Made by a program: the position numbers and the translations under genes. From Nitrosarchaeum sp. (GTDB lineage: Archaea; Thermoproteota; Nitrososphaeria; Nitrososphaerales; Nitrosopumilaceae): DNA of 64,000 nucleotides. Below are positions 1 through 8,019 of the stretch, piece after piece. Numbering within the stretch: the first letter of the stretch is position 1; every line of letters starts with the position of its first letter. The DNA lies in contig NZ_JAILWF010000004.1 in assembly GCF_025699065.1 (NCBI RefSeq), forward strand, positions 62,001-126,000. The letters run 5' to 3'. Below the pieces are notes generated by a model that saw only the letters and a list, made by a program, of their open reading frames with translations, did not search any database and had not been told where the DNA came from.

Positions 1-883
1 ACAATTTACGATTTTGATAATTTTCAGCAAATTGTCTAGCACGTTTTAGCTTAGATGATTTTGATGAGATTAGTGTAGACAAAACATATTCATCTGTAAG
101 TTTGACAAATTCTTTAATGTCAAATGATGTAAAACCAAATTCATCATCAGATAATCGTAATGCCTCCAAAAGCATTACTTCAGCAGATCTTACTGTTTTA
201 TGAAAATATACAGCTTTGAACATTTGATAACGAGAGTGCATCATAGATTCAAAAGAGTAGAGTGCTGATCTTTCTAGAGCAAGTTTTTTCTTGTGTACAT
301 CAAGAGATTGTGTTATTCTTTTATGATCAATTTGTGCATGTTCTGCTCCTGTAAAATATCCATCTCTTAGTAAGTAATCCATCATATCAGCACTTAAGGC
401 TCCAGAAATTATTTCATTCATGTATTGTAATTTTGAATCTCCAAATGCAATTTTTGTAACAAGTTTTTTGTCATATCCATTTTTTGATAGTATGTCACCA
501 ATTTCAGATTTTAAAATAATTTCTTTACCAAAGTCTTCATGTGAAAATTTTTTTTGTTGAATAATCTCCTCAAAAAGATGAGAGAAAGGGCCATGACCAA
601 TGTCATGTAAAAGTCCTGCAAGTCTCAATAAATCAATATCATCAGATTTTAAAATTCCTTTTTCGTTTAATGCCTTACCAGCTTGACTTGCAATATGCAT
701 TACACCTAAAGAATGTTCAAATCTAGTATGTTGTGCTGCAGGATATGTCAAATGAGCCCCAGAAAGTTGACGTATTCGTCTTAATCTTTGAAAGATTGGA
801 TTATCAATTATTTTTAATTCATGATCATATACACGAATAAAATCATGTATTGGATCAACTATGTCTGAATAATTTTTTTTCAT
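1..883 (-). CDS. HD-domain phosphohydrolase (SAMHD1/dGTPase-like), C-terminus off the window
   Basis: About 294 residues are visible; the gene reads in from position 883 and runs off the left edge. The N-terminus starts MKKNYSDIVDPIHDFIRVYD and is followed by an HD-superfamily metal site: H in HTRFEHSLGV (about residue 56), the HD pair in LLHDIGHGPFSH (about residues 93-102), and a later Asp in SADMMDYLLRDG. This arrangement is that of SAMHD1/dNTP triphosphohydrolase-like proteins, which cleave (d)NTPs; the true substrate here is inferred. The ATG overlaps the stop of thymidylate kinase by four bases (ATGA), so the two are probably translationally coupled. That supports a role in nucleotide-pool control. 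The start is firm because of this overlap and the continuous homology-like N-terminus. Confidence 0.88.
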   Translation of the reverse strand, partial: MKKNYSDIVDPIHDFIRVYDHELKIIDNPIFQRLRRIRQLSGAHLTYPAAQHTRFEHSLGVMHIASQAGKALNEKGILKSDDIDLLRLAGLLHDIGHGPFSHLFEEIIQQKKFSHEDFGKEIILKSEIGDILSKNGYDKKLVTKIAFGDSKLQYMNEIISGALSADMMDYLLRDGYFTGAEHAQIDHKRITQSLDVHKKKLALERSALYSFESMMHSRYQMFKAVYFHKTVRSAEVMLLEALRLSDDEFGFTSFDIKEFVKLTDEYVLSTLISSKSSKLKRARQFAENYQNRKL

Positions 884-1461
884 AAGCCTATTTTCTGAGA
901 AATTGCTTTTAAAATATTTTCATGAACTTCTTGTTTTGATTTAGATGCATCAATAATTTTCCAATGTTCCTTCTTTGCAATAGTTTGATAAATTTTTGAT
1001 ATCTTTCTTAGAAATTCTTCATTTTTTTCAAATTTGTCTCTGTTAGTTTTTTTTCTACGAAATGATTCTCTTTGAGTTACATCAAGTAAAATTACAAGAT
1101 CAGCCTTCGGTAGACCATTATCTAGATTTTTTAACCATTTGCTTTTCATTCCATTTGCTAAACCATAGATTAGATTTGAGTGATAATATCGATTCATTAT
1201 TACAATAGAATTTTTTGATTGTGCTGCTAAAATTTCATTTAATTTTTCCCATCTGTTTGCAGCTAAAAGACAATGAATTACCTGTGGTGGAAATTTTCTT
1301 TTACCGTTAAGATATTTTGCAATTTCTTTTCCTACTGGAGTCTTATAATCAGGAAAACTAAATGTAGCTGTTTTGATTTTTCTTTGCTTTAATGCTTTTG
1401 CCAATAATGCAGTTTGAGTTTTCTTTCCTGCCTGATCTCCACCTTCAATAACAATTATCAT
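880..1461 (-). CDS. tmk: Thymidylate kinase (dTMP kinase)
   Basis: This 193-residue P-loop kinase matches the usual length of dTMP kinase, which phosphorylates dTMP to dTDP in the cytoplasm for dTTP synthesis. The P-loop is EGGDQAGKKTQ (residues 6-16), which departs from the common GxDGxGKTT form. The nucleobase-binding segment is NRYYHSN (90-96), where many family members have DRY. A basic LID region with RESFRRKK follows at 131-138. The gene is first in a two-gene unit with the downstream HD phosphohydrolase (ATGA overlap). The unusual P-loop and Asn90 make it a divergent archaeal form, but length and motif order leave little doubt about the family. Confidence 0.9.
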   Translation of the reverse strand: MIIVIEGGDQAGKKTQTALLAKALKQRKIKTATFSFPDYKTPVGKEIAKYLNGKRKFPPQVIHCLLAANRWEKLNEILAAQSKNSIVIMNRYYHSNLIYGLANGMKSKWLKNLDNGLPKADLVILLDVTQRESFRRKKTNRDKFEKNEEFLRKISKIYQTIAKKEHWKIIDASKSKQEVHENILKAISQKIGL

Positions 1462-1506
1462 AAGTTACAAAATCAGAGAAATTAATTGATTAAAAATCTA
1501 TCAAGG

Positions 1507-1513
1507 TTTATAA
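1507..1513 (+). promoter_or_regulatory. TATA-like box for the small heat-shock gene
   Basis: The sequence TTTATAA lies 26-32 bases upstream of the ATG at 1539. That spacing puts the transcription start at or beside the start codon, so the mRNA is probably leaderless. No Shine-Dalgarno is visible. Confidence 0.5.
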
Positions 1514-1538
1514 CTAAAAATTAAGCACATATCTCAAA

Positions 1539-1931
1539 ATGGGACTAGTTGAATCAATGGCAAAAGAAATGATCAAAGAAATAGGGAATAAATCTAGAGA
1601 ATTTTACGAATTTGTTCTACCTCCTGTAGATATGTATCTGGATAATGACAAATTGACATTAATAGTTGACATGCCAGGATTTACAAAAAAAGACATAAAA
1701 TTATCATTAGATGGAAACATTCTCTCCATAAACGCATCAAAAGAAATTTCTGAAGAAAAAAATCACAATGTTATCTGCAATCAGAGACCAAATATCATAG
1801 ATAAAAAAATCAGATTGCCGATTGAACTTAGAGAAGGAGAAAATGGGGTAAGTTCTGCAAAATATGATAATGGTGTATTAACAATAATAATTTTAGTTAA
1901 AAAACACGGTAAAGATATTCCTATAGAATAA
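1539..1931 (+). CDS. Small heat-shock protein, Hsp20/alpha-crystallin family
   Basis: The protein has 130 residues. A short helical N-terminus is followed by an alpha-crystallin domain from about residue 28 (PPVDMYLDNDKLTLIVDMPG) to the signature strand YDNGVLTIII near 108-117. The C-terminus carries an I-P-I motif (KDIPIE), the element that docks between subunits in Hsp20 oligomers. Such proteins are ATP-independent holdases that bind unfolding proteins. The length is typical of archaeal Hsp20. It is transcribed divergently from tmk behind its own TATA box. Confidence 0.92.
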   Translation: MGLVESMAKEMIKEIGNKSREFYEFVLPPVDMYLDNDKLTLIVDMPGFTKKDIKLSLDGNILSINASKEISEEKNHNVICNQRPNIIDKKIRLPIELREGENGVSSAKYDNGVLTIIILVKKHGKDIPIE

Positions 1932-3479
1932 TTATCGTTTTCTAAATATTGTAAAAATACTCATTATTATCAAAGAACCAATTATTCCAGTAATTCCTAG
2001 AGATTCATTTGTAGTATACAAAACCGTAGAACCAACAAATATTGCAGATGAAAGTATACTTCCAGAAAGTAAAACATTGGATTTAGGTTTTGTATTTAGT
2101 TGGATTGATCTATTTTCATCAATGAATTTCTTAAGTTCTGGAGCAATTGAGATAGTGGCATCAATTGATTTTGCAAATCTTTGAAATGAATATTTGAGTT
2201 CTTCAATGTATGCATCTTTGATTAAATGTTCTTCTTGTAAAATTTCTCTCAATACTTTGACAAATTTAAAATCAACTTTATGTGTTTTGTAAATTCCTTC
2301 AATGATAGATGCCATTCTCATGTATAGCGCCAAATTTTTTGGAAGAACAAATGGAAATTTACTCATTGTTTTGTTTGCAAGTTCCATCAAACTTTGTACT
2401 TCCATTTCATCAGGCTTTTTTCCATGCATTGCACGAACTGCCAATTCTATTCCTTTTTCTATTACTGAACGGTTAAAATCAGGAGTTAGCATTCCGAGGT
2501 CTGCCATTGCATTAACTGTTCGAGGTGGATCTTTTTCAACTAGTGCAAGATAAAGTCGAATCAGTCTTAATCTAGTATCATTATCTAATCTCCCAACCAT
2601 GCCATAATCATAAAGAATCAGTTTCCCATCGTCAGTTACTGAAATGTTTCCTGGATGAGGATCTGCATGAAATAAAGAATGACGTAAAAGCATGGTGAAA
2701 AAGACCTTATGAACATCAATGACTAGTTTGTGCCTGTCAATTCCCTTCTCATCAAGTGCTTCTATATTGGTAATTTTGATACCAGGAAGATATTCCATAG
2801 TAAGTACATTTTTTGAGGAATAATCATCATACACTGAGGGAATCGCTATGTTGCTTTTCTTCATGTCTTGCTTGATTTTTTTGAGATTTGTTGATTCTAT
2901 CGTATAATCCATCTCTTCGTGAATAGTCTCAATAAATTGTGAAAGCATTGCTCTTGCAGAAAAACGTAAGTTTGGATCTACAAATCTCAATGCCATTGGA
3001 AGTATTTTTTTTAAGACTTTAAGATCCTCTTCTACAACTTTTTCAATACCAGGTCTTTTTACTTTAATTACAATCTCTTGACCAGATATTCTTCCTCGAT
3101 AAACTTGACCTAGTGATGCACCAGAGAGAGGATTTTGATCTATGCTTTCAAATTTTTCATTAAGTGGTCCGATGTCATTTTCAATTATTGGTTTTACCAG
3201 ATCAAATGGAGCTGCTGGAACACTATCTTGTAGCTTGGCAAGTTCTTCCAAGTATGGTTGTGGTAAAATATCCGCTCTTGATGAAAGCCATTGTCCTAAT
3301 TTTATGTAAACAGGTCCTAACGAAATGAAAGTGTTTAAAACTTTACGTGCGTTCTTACGATATTTTTCTAAATCGGTGTCCTTGCCTTCTGTATTAACCC
3401 ATTTTCTTCTATCTTTTCGTAATGCCAGAATTGAAGGTAGTAGTTTGTAAAGTACTTGAATTGTTCTTATGTTAGACAT
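1932..3479 (-). CDS. ABC1/UbiB-family atypical protein kinase
   Basis: This 515-residue protein has the UbiB/ADCK landmarks: the KxGQ motif (YIKLGQWLSSRADILP, K60-Q63), the small-residue loop PLSGASLGQVYRG near 117-129, the VIKVKRPG lysine at about 139, the catalytic stretch LFHADPHPGN, and DYG in LYDYGMVGRL in place of DFG. Two hydrophobic segments at the C-terminus (about 465-510) suggest membrane anchoring. Family members act as ATPases in isoprenoid-quinone biosynthesis or lipid handling. A link to quinone synthesis here is inference. Its start lies two bases from the end of the next upstream gene, so the two are probably co-transcribed. Confidence 0.9.
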   Translation of the reverse strand: MSNIRTIQVLYKLLPSILALRKDRRKWVNTEGKDTDLEKYRKNARKVLNTFISLGPVYIKLGQWLSSRADILPQPYLEELAKLQDSVPAAPFDLVKPIIENDIGPLNEKFESIDQNPLSGASLGQVYRGRISGQEIVIKVKRPGIEKVVEEDLKVLKKILPMALRFVDPNLRFSARAMLSQFIETIHEEMDYTIESTNLKKIKQDMKKSNIAIPSVYDDYSSKNVLTMEYLPGIKITNIEALDEKGIDRHKLVIDVHKVFFTMLLRHSLFHADPHPGNISVTDDGKLILYDYGMVGRLDNDTRLRLIRLYLALVEKDPPRTVNAMADLGMLTPDFNRSVIEKGIELAVRAMHGKKPDEMEVQSLMELANKTMSKFPFVLPKNLALYMRMASIIEGIYKTHKVDFKFVKVLREILQEEHLIKDAYIEELKYSFQRFAKSIDATISIAPELKKFIDENRSIQLNTKPKSNVLLSGSILSSAIFVGSTVLYTTNESLGITGIIGSLIIMSIFTIFRKR

Positions 3480-3481
3480 AA

Positions 3482-3883
3482 TTATTCTAAATAATTTTTA
3501 GCTTTTTTTGTTGCAACATACCCAATGTATCCAGCAATAATAGAAGATGTTATAGTAGCTGCTATAGTTGAGTTTTTGGATTTATTATTCTTAAGAAATA
3601 ATTTTGCAATTTTTGAACCACCTAAAATTGAACATGCAACTCCAATTAGAATTTCTGGGGCATCATATACTAAATGACCAAATGGATCTTTTCTAGGATC
3701 AATTTTATCAGTATGAACTAGAAATTTATCATCATATTCTCTTATGTGCAAATTACCATATCGATATTGTTTATTTGCGCCATTTTTTTGTCCAAGCATA
3801 GTTTCATGTGCCCCACCTATCATGAATTCTCTTAACTCCTTTGGCACTTCAATCTCATCTATTGGCATAAACGCAAGATCCAT
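3482..3883 (-). CDS. Uncharacterised membrane-associated protein upstream of the UbiB-type kinase
   Basis: This 133-residue protein is not one I recognise. The N-terminal 80 residues are polar and appear to form a globular domain (MPIDEIEVPKELREFMIGG...). Two weakly hydrophobic segments follow near 77-93 and 106-123, the second ending in a basic KKAKNYLE tail. It ends two bases before the UbiB-type kinase, so the two form a probable operon and may work together at the membrane. The function is unknown. Confidence 0.7.
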   Translation of the reverse strand: MDLAFMPIDEIEVPKELREFMIGGAHETMLGQKNGANKQYRYGNLHIREYDDKFLVHTDKIDPRKDPFGHLVYDAPEILIGVACSILGGSKIAKLFLKNNKSKNSTIAATITSSIIAGYIGYVATKKAKNYLE

Positions 3884-3948
3884 TATTCGTTTATAATCTT
3901 AGCCATAATAAAATTAAAAAATTTTCATATTTTTTATGCCTAAAAAAT

Positions 3949-4149
3949 TTATTTTTTAGATTTTGATTCTTTTATTCTCTCTTTTCCAAATAATATAAAA
4001 CTTGTAATGAATACAATCAACATAGAAATTCCAGTGATGTAAGCAAAATTGAATCCAATTCCTGGAAGATTTATTTCACGAGTAGAAATCAAATAGGTAG
4101 CAGCCAATAAGATCATACCAACGATTGTCAATTTTTGATGATTTCGCAT
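3949..4149 (-). CDS. Small two-TM membrane protein
   Basis: The protein has 66 residues and two clear hydrophobic helices (about 7-22 and 32-53) joined by a short polar turn (STREINLPGIGFNFA). A basic cytosolic tail, KERIKESKSKK, follows. The function is unknown. It stands between other small membrane-protein genes, and the start is the only ATG that keeps the first helix intact. Confidence 0.6.
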   Translation of the reverse strand: MRNHQKLTIVGMILLAATYLISTREINLPGIGFNFAYITGISMLIVFITSFILFGKERIKESKSKK

Positions 4150-4197
4150 TATTGTTGATTTTGTTTCTGTGTATATGAATTTAGAAATAAAAAGGAT

Positions 4198-4296
4198 TCA
4201 GAGAAATGGTGTTGTTATGAATCCAACTATACTACCGACTAGAAATAGAAATATACTATTTGCCATGCCTGATTCATACCATCTCAACTTAATCAT
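4198..4296 (-). CDS. Possible 32-residue single-TM microprotein
   Basis: A short ORF reads MIKLRWYESGMANSIFLFLV and continues through a hydrophobic GSIVGFITTPFL segment to TGA at 4198. It would be one membrane helix with a basic N-terminus. It fills most of the 196-base gap between the neighbouring genes on the same strand. An internal ATG (residue 11) would still give a complete helix. Only the hydrophobic pattern supports it, so coding status is uncertain. Confidence 0.3.
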   Translation of the reverse strand: MIKLRWYESGMANSIFLFLVGSIVGFITTPFL

Positions 4297-4345
4297 ATAA
4301 CAATAATGCAAATGTCCCAGAATAGGGAATTAGAATTGATCGAGT

Positions 4346-4678
4346 TTAAGGTGATGAATTCATAGTAGAGAGTTTTTTTATAACTTGTTCAAGTTCCAAT
4401 TTATTATCATTAATTACTCGTTTTAGTACTGAAATCTCTTGGTTTAGTTGGTTTAAACTAGAATTATCCGAATGAATCAGTTTGTCTTCTAATTCTAGAA
4501 GCAGTTTTTGATTATACTGGTTAATTTTTTCTAGTTCATCTTTGTAGGTTTGTAATTTTTCGTATGGATCTGATTGTTTAATGGTTTCTGGAGAATTTTG
4601 ATTTGTGATATAACCAAAAATGATCACTGAACTTCCTACAGCTAAAACTGCAATCATGACAATAATAGATAATCTCAC
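4346..4678 (-). CDS. Signal-anchored coiled-coil protein
   Basis: The protein has 110 residues. An N-terminal hydrophobic segment (about 4-24, IIVMIAVLAVGSSVIIFGYI) acts as an uncleaved anchor or signal. The rest is strongly heptad-like (LQTYKDELEKINQYNQKLLL, then LNQEISVLKRVINDNKLELE), predicting one long extracytoplasmic coiled coil. No enzyme motif is present. It lies just downstream of the ABC exporter genes on the same strand and might be an accessory, but that is inference. Confidence 0.6.
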   Translation of the reverse strand: MRLSIIVMIAVLAVGSSVIIFGYITNQNSPETIKQSDPYEKLQTYKDELEKINQYNQKLLLELEDKLIHSDNSSLNQLNQEISVLKRVINDNKLELEQVIKKLSTMNSSP

Positions 4679-4719
4679 TTTAAACAGTTCTTTTTCTATT
4701 TCTAATTTAAAATTTAATT

Positions 4720-6021
4720 TTAACTGGCCTGAATTTTTGATTTTTTACGCCTACGAATCACATAGAGTCCTATTGCAGCTGCTGCTATTAATGGAATAAT
4801 AATCATAAAACTATTATCAGATTGAATTTTTACTGGTTCTTTTACAAATATTGTAGCATCATGTGTATACAGTGTTTCATCTCTAACACTATCTTTGTAT
4901 CTTACAGTTAGTTTGATATCATGTTCTCCATATCTTGGCTCACCGTCAAATTCTAATGGAATGTTAAATGGCACAGGCGAATCAATTTCTATTTCGTCAA
5001 TAAATTGAGTTTTTGTTTTAATATTTGAGTCACCCTTAGGCTCAATTGTAACAAAACCAAATACAGCATTTTCATTTCCTTCATTTATTATTTCTCCAAC
5101 AACCATTTGTGTGTTAGATAATTCAATTACTCCAACATCATACATGTTAAGTTCAATCAATCCTCTAATGTAGAAATCAACAATTTTAGAAATAGTTTGC
5201 AAATCACCATGTGCATTATAGAATTGAATAGACAATGGAATTCGTAGTGTATCTTGTTGAAGATTTCCAGGTACGTATACAGTAGCAGTAAGATATCTAG
5301 ATGATTTTGGATTTATGTTACCAACATCCCAATTAGATTCTAAGATCACTACATTTTCAACATTGGTAGTTGATGATGAAGTAGATGCAAGTTCTGTTTG
5401 AGTATTAGTAGCTACAATATCAACACTAGATAACGGTGCAGTTCCATCATTTGTAATTTCAATTACAACATTGTTTAATTTCAAAGATGTAAGGAATGGA
5501 TCCAATGCTTTAACATTGATTATACTATCTCCTGTAACTTTAAAGGTAAATTCAGAAAATGAAGTTCTAACTCCTGATTCTCTTATTCTAGAATAATCAA
5601 CCTTAACAGTACCCGGATATTGTTTAATTTGGATATTTTTATCAATATTAACATTAAATGTCATATAGAAAGTACTGCCAGCCAATGAATTGGAATCACT
5701 ATTAGCAGTTATGAGTGAACCAGGACCATCTGCTGAAGAAAATCCAACTGGAAGGGATAGTTGGCCTTTGATTCCAGTAATATCTTGTGTTCCTACATTT
5801 GCAAATACTACAGTAAATGGGACATTATCATCACCAGGATCAATTTCAATTTTATTGTTAAAGGTTCCAAAGTATCCTTCTAGGAATTTTACATCTCCAA
5901 AATCTCTTTCAAATGGTGATTGGCCAAAACCACCAGATTTGATTTGAGCATATGAATCATCAGTAATTAATGGTATAAGCAATAACAAAGTCAATGAAAA
6001 TAAAATTTTGTAATTTATCAT
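4720..6021 (-). CDS. Secreted CARDB/S-layer-like protein of the ABC exporter operon
   Basis: The protein has 433 residues. A signal peptide (about 1-25, ending SYAQ) is followed by several beta-sandwich repeats of the CARDB/NEW3 kind, e.g. FTVVFANVGTQDITGIKGQL and VVIEITNDGTAPLSSVDIV. One C-terminal membrane helix (about 403-421) and the basic stop-transfer sequence RRRKKSK complete it. Proteins of this type (COG1361) are displayed on the archaeal surface and are often encoded with MacB-like transporters. Its ATG overlaps the stop of the ABC ATPase by four bases, so it is the third gene of a permease-ATPase-surface protein operon and probably acts as its extracellular partner. Confidence 0.75.
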   Translation of the reverse strand: MINYKILFSLTLLLLIPLITDDSYAQIKSGGFGQSPFERDFGDVKFLEGYFGTFNNKIEIDPGDDNVPFTVVFANVGTQDITGIKGQLSLPVGFSSADGPGSLITANSDSNSLAGSTFYMTFNVNIDKNIQIKQYPGTVKVDYSRIRESGVRTSFSEFTFKVTGDSIINVKALDPFLTSLKLNNVVIEITNDGTAPLSSVDIVATNTQTELASTSSSTTNVENVVILESNWDVGNINPKSSRYLTATVYVPGNLQQDTLRIPLSIQFYNAHGDLQTISKIVDFYIRGLIELNMYDVGVIELSNTQMVVGEIINEGNENAVFGFVTIEPKGDSNIKTKTQFIDEIEIDSPVPFNIPLEFDGEPRYGEHDIKLTVRYKDSVRDETLYTHDATIFVKEPVKIQSDNSFMIIIPLIAAAAIGLYVIRRRKKSKIQAS

Positions 6022-6722
6022 GCTAAAACCTCCAATTCAGATGGTTGATTTCCTTCGGATGCTTTTCCATCTTTAATTGTAATTACTCGATCTGCTTCTC
6101 CAAAATGTTGTTGATCATGAGTAACAATGATGAATGTTTGATTCAATTCTTTTGCCATTGATTTCATCAAATCAACAATTATTTTCGAAGTAACAGAATC
6201 CAAATTACCAGTTGGTTCATCAGCTAAAACGATTGAAGGGTTATTTATCAAACCTCTAGCAATTGCTGCTCTTTGCGCTTGTCCACCTGAAATTTTATTT
6301 GCTCTTTTGTTAATTTGATTCTCTAATCCAACGGCTTTCAATAATTCTCTAGCATTTTTTTCAGCAGATTCTGTAGTTCCAGCAATTTCTCTTGGCAGTA
6401 ATACATTTTCAAGAACAGTAAGATCAGTTAAAAGATTTGAAAATTGGAAAATAAATCCTAATTTTTTATTTCTAAATGTTGAGATTTGATTGTCAGATAG
6501 ATTTGATGTGTCTGTTCCATCGATGAAGACTTTACCATTTGTAGGACGATCTAAAAGACCTATCATGTTAAGTAAGGTAGATTTTCCCGAACCAGAGCTG
6601 CCAACAATTAATACAAATTCTCCTTTTTCAATTGAAAATGATACATTATCTAAGGCTTTTACCGTGTTTTCGCCGACACCGTAAATTTTACTTAAATTAT
6701 TAATTTCAAGTACCTTAGACAG
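6018..6722 (-). CDS. MacB/LolD-type ABC transporter ATPase, probable CTG start
   Basis: Read from position 6722 the protein has 234 residues, the usual size for this family. It has Walker A (GSSGSGKSTLL, about 40-50), the ABC signature ISGGQAQRAAIARGL, Walker B with VLADEPTGNLDS and the switch His in IVTHD. The first ATG (6566) lies after Walker A and would remove it. No ATG, GTG or TTG exists between that ATG and the upstream in-frame TGA at 6728-6726. CTG at 6722 gives (M)SKVLEINNLSKIYG, a normal ABC N-terminus, and a GGAGG lies nine bases before it (6736-6732). That GGAGG is also part of the permease codons for V-E-A, so it may be coincidental. The gene overlaps the permease stop by eight bases and couples to the surface-protein gene downstream. 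Confidence 0.88.
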   Translation of the reverse strand: MSKVLEINNLSKIYGVGENTVKALDNVSFSIEKGEFVLIVGSSGSGKSTLLNMIGLLDRPTNGKVFIDGTDTSNLSDNQISTFRNKKLGFIFQFSNLLTDLTVLENVLLPREIAGTTESAEKNARELLKAVGLENQINKRANKISGGQAQRAAIARGLINNPSIVLADEPTGNLDSVTSKIIVDLMKSMAKELNQTFIIVTHDQQHFGEADRVITIKDGKASEGNQPSELEVLA

Positions 6723-7902
6723 TTCTCATCGCCTCCACTGGTAATAGTTTGGTCGCCCTATACGACGGATATAATGAAGCAATTATTGCTAACATAAAAG
6801 ACAATACCGCAGTTTGAATAATTTTTTCCCAATTGTAACTTACTTCCAATGGGAGGCTATTATTGAATGACATTTTAGTCTCCTTTGCATAAAATGTGTA
6901 TCCTAAGCCTGCTGCTGTTCCAACTCCAGCGCCTATTGCACCAATTATCATTCCTTGAAAAATAAAAATAACTAAAATATCTTTTCTGGTAGCACCTATT
7001 GATCTCATTACTCCTATTTCTCTAGTTTTTCCATTAACTAACATCATTTGAATTGTAACAATAGCAAATGCGGATGACATCATTCCAAAATAACCAATCA
7101 TGTTTATCATAGCAATACCAGATCTAAAACCAGCTAATTGTTCTTCAGCTGATTCTTCTATTGTTTCTGCAATAAAATCATCATTAGGAAATGCAGCTAA
7201 AAAGAAATTTTTAACATCATCTGCTTTAGTTGGATCATTTAGTTTTACCATTATTGAACCTGATTCACCTTTTCTGTTCATCAAATCACGTAAAGTATCA
7301 ATGTGTACAACTACACTATAATCAAAGCCTTGTCCACCGGGTGAGCTTGCTATACCAGTAACTACAAATCTTCTAATTTGATCTTGGCCAAATCTATCAA
7401 CAATTTTTAATTTTAAACTATCACCTACTTCAACACCACCAAGATCTCGTGCAACATTAGAACCTAATACAATTGAATTTTTAGCAAAAACATATTGTCC
7501 ATCTGTTACAGTTTCATGAACTGTAGAAGCTTGAATATCTCTAAATGGATCAACCCCAACAATAGGAATTCTTGTTTTTTCATGTAATGTACCAAATTTT
7601 GTCATGTTAATAGATGCACTAGATGACAACCGGGGAGTAGCTGCTTCTACATACGGAATTCTTTCAAACCAACTAACTAATGCTTGATCAGATTTGTCGA
7701 TGTAGTCTTCTTCATCTGTGATCAGGACATCCCCGTTTCTATAATTTGAGATGTCTCTAACAATTGCATCAAATAATCCCTGAAAAATTACAAAATTTAC
7801 ATGAATTACCAAAATTCCAATAGTAACAGCTAAAACAGCTCCGATTAGACTTCCTTTTTTATTAAACAACATTCTTTTTGCTAATCGTAATCGATATTCC
7901 AT
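6715..7902 (-). CDS. MacB/FtsX-type ABC transporter permease
   Basis: The protein has 395 residues. A first membrane helix (about 17-40) is followed by a large MacB-PCD-like extracytoplasmic domain (about 45-260). An FtsX domain with three helices occupies the rest (about 263-395), and between its helices lies the cytoplasmic coupling segment TREIGVMRSIGATRKD. The C-terminal YPSYRATKLLPVEAMR motif is typical of the family. Family members export peptides, lipids or toxins, or move lipoproteins, using the cognate ATPase. The cargo here is unknown. It heads the exporter operon and is transcribed divergently from the Lrp-type gene across a 117-base promoter region. Confidence 0.88.
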   Translation of the reverse strand: MEYRLRLAKRMLFNKKGSLIGAVLAVTIGILVIHVNFVIFQGLFDAIVRDISNYRNGDVLITDEEDYIDKSDQALVSWFERIPYVEAATPRLSSSASINMTKFGTLHEKTRIPIVGVDPFRDIQASTVHETVTDGQYVFAKNSIVLGSNVARDLGGVEVGDSLKLKIVDRFGQDQIRRFVVTGIASSPGGQGFDYSVVVHIDTLRDLMNRKGESGSIMVKLNDPTKADDVKNFFLAAFPNDDFIAETIEESAEEQLAGFRSGIAMINMIGYFGMMSSAFAIVTIQMMLVNGKTREIGVMRSIGATRKDILVIFIFQGMIIGAIGAGVGTAAGLGYTFYAKETKMSFNNSLPLEVSYNWEKIIQTAVLSFMLAIIASLYPSYRATKLLPVEAMRTV

Positions 7903-8010
7903 AAGAAGACTAAAAATAGTCTGATATTTAATGTATATTATCTATAGTGCTAACAGTATAGACATTTTTATATCTTATTAGTTAATTGTAAACAATATGA
8001 AATTGATTAA

Positions 8011-8015
8011 GGTGA
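8011..8015 (+). promoter_or_regulatory. Ribosome binding site selecting a TTG start
   Basis: GGTGA lies four bases upstream of the TTG at 8020 and matches the anti-Shine-Dalgarno. It supports TTG as the start of the two-HTH regulator, since no nearer ATG keeps the first helix-turn-helix whole. Confidence 0.45.
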
Positions 8016-8019
8016 CATA

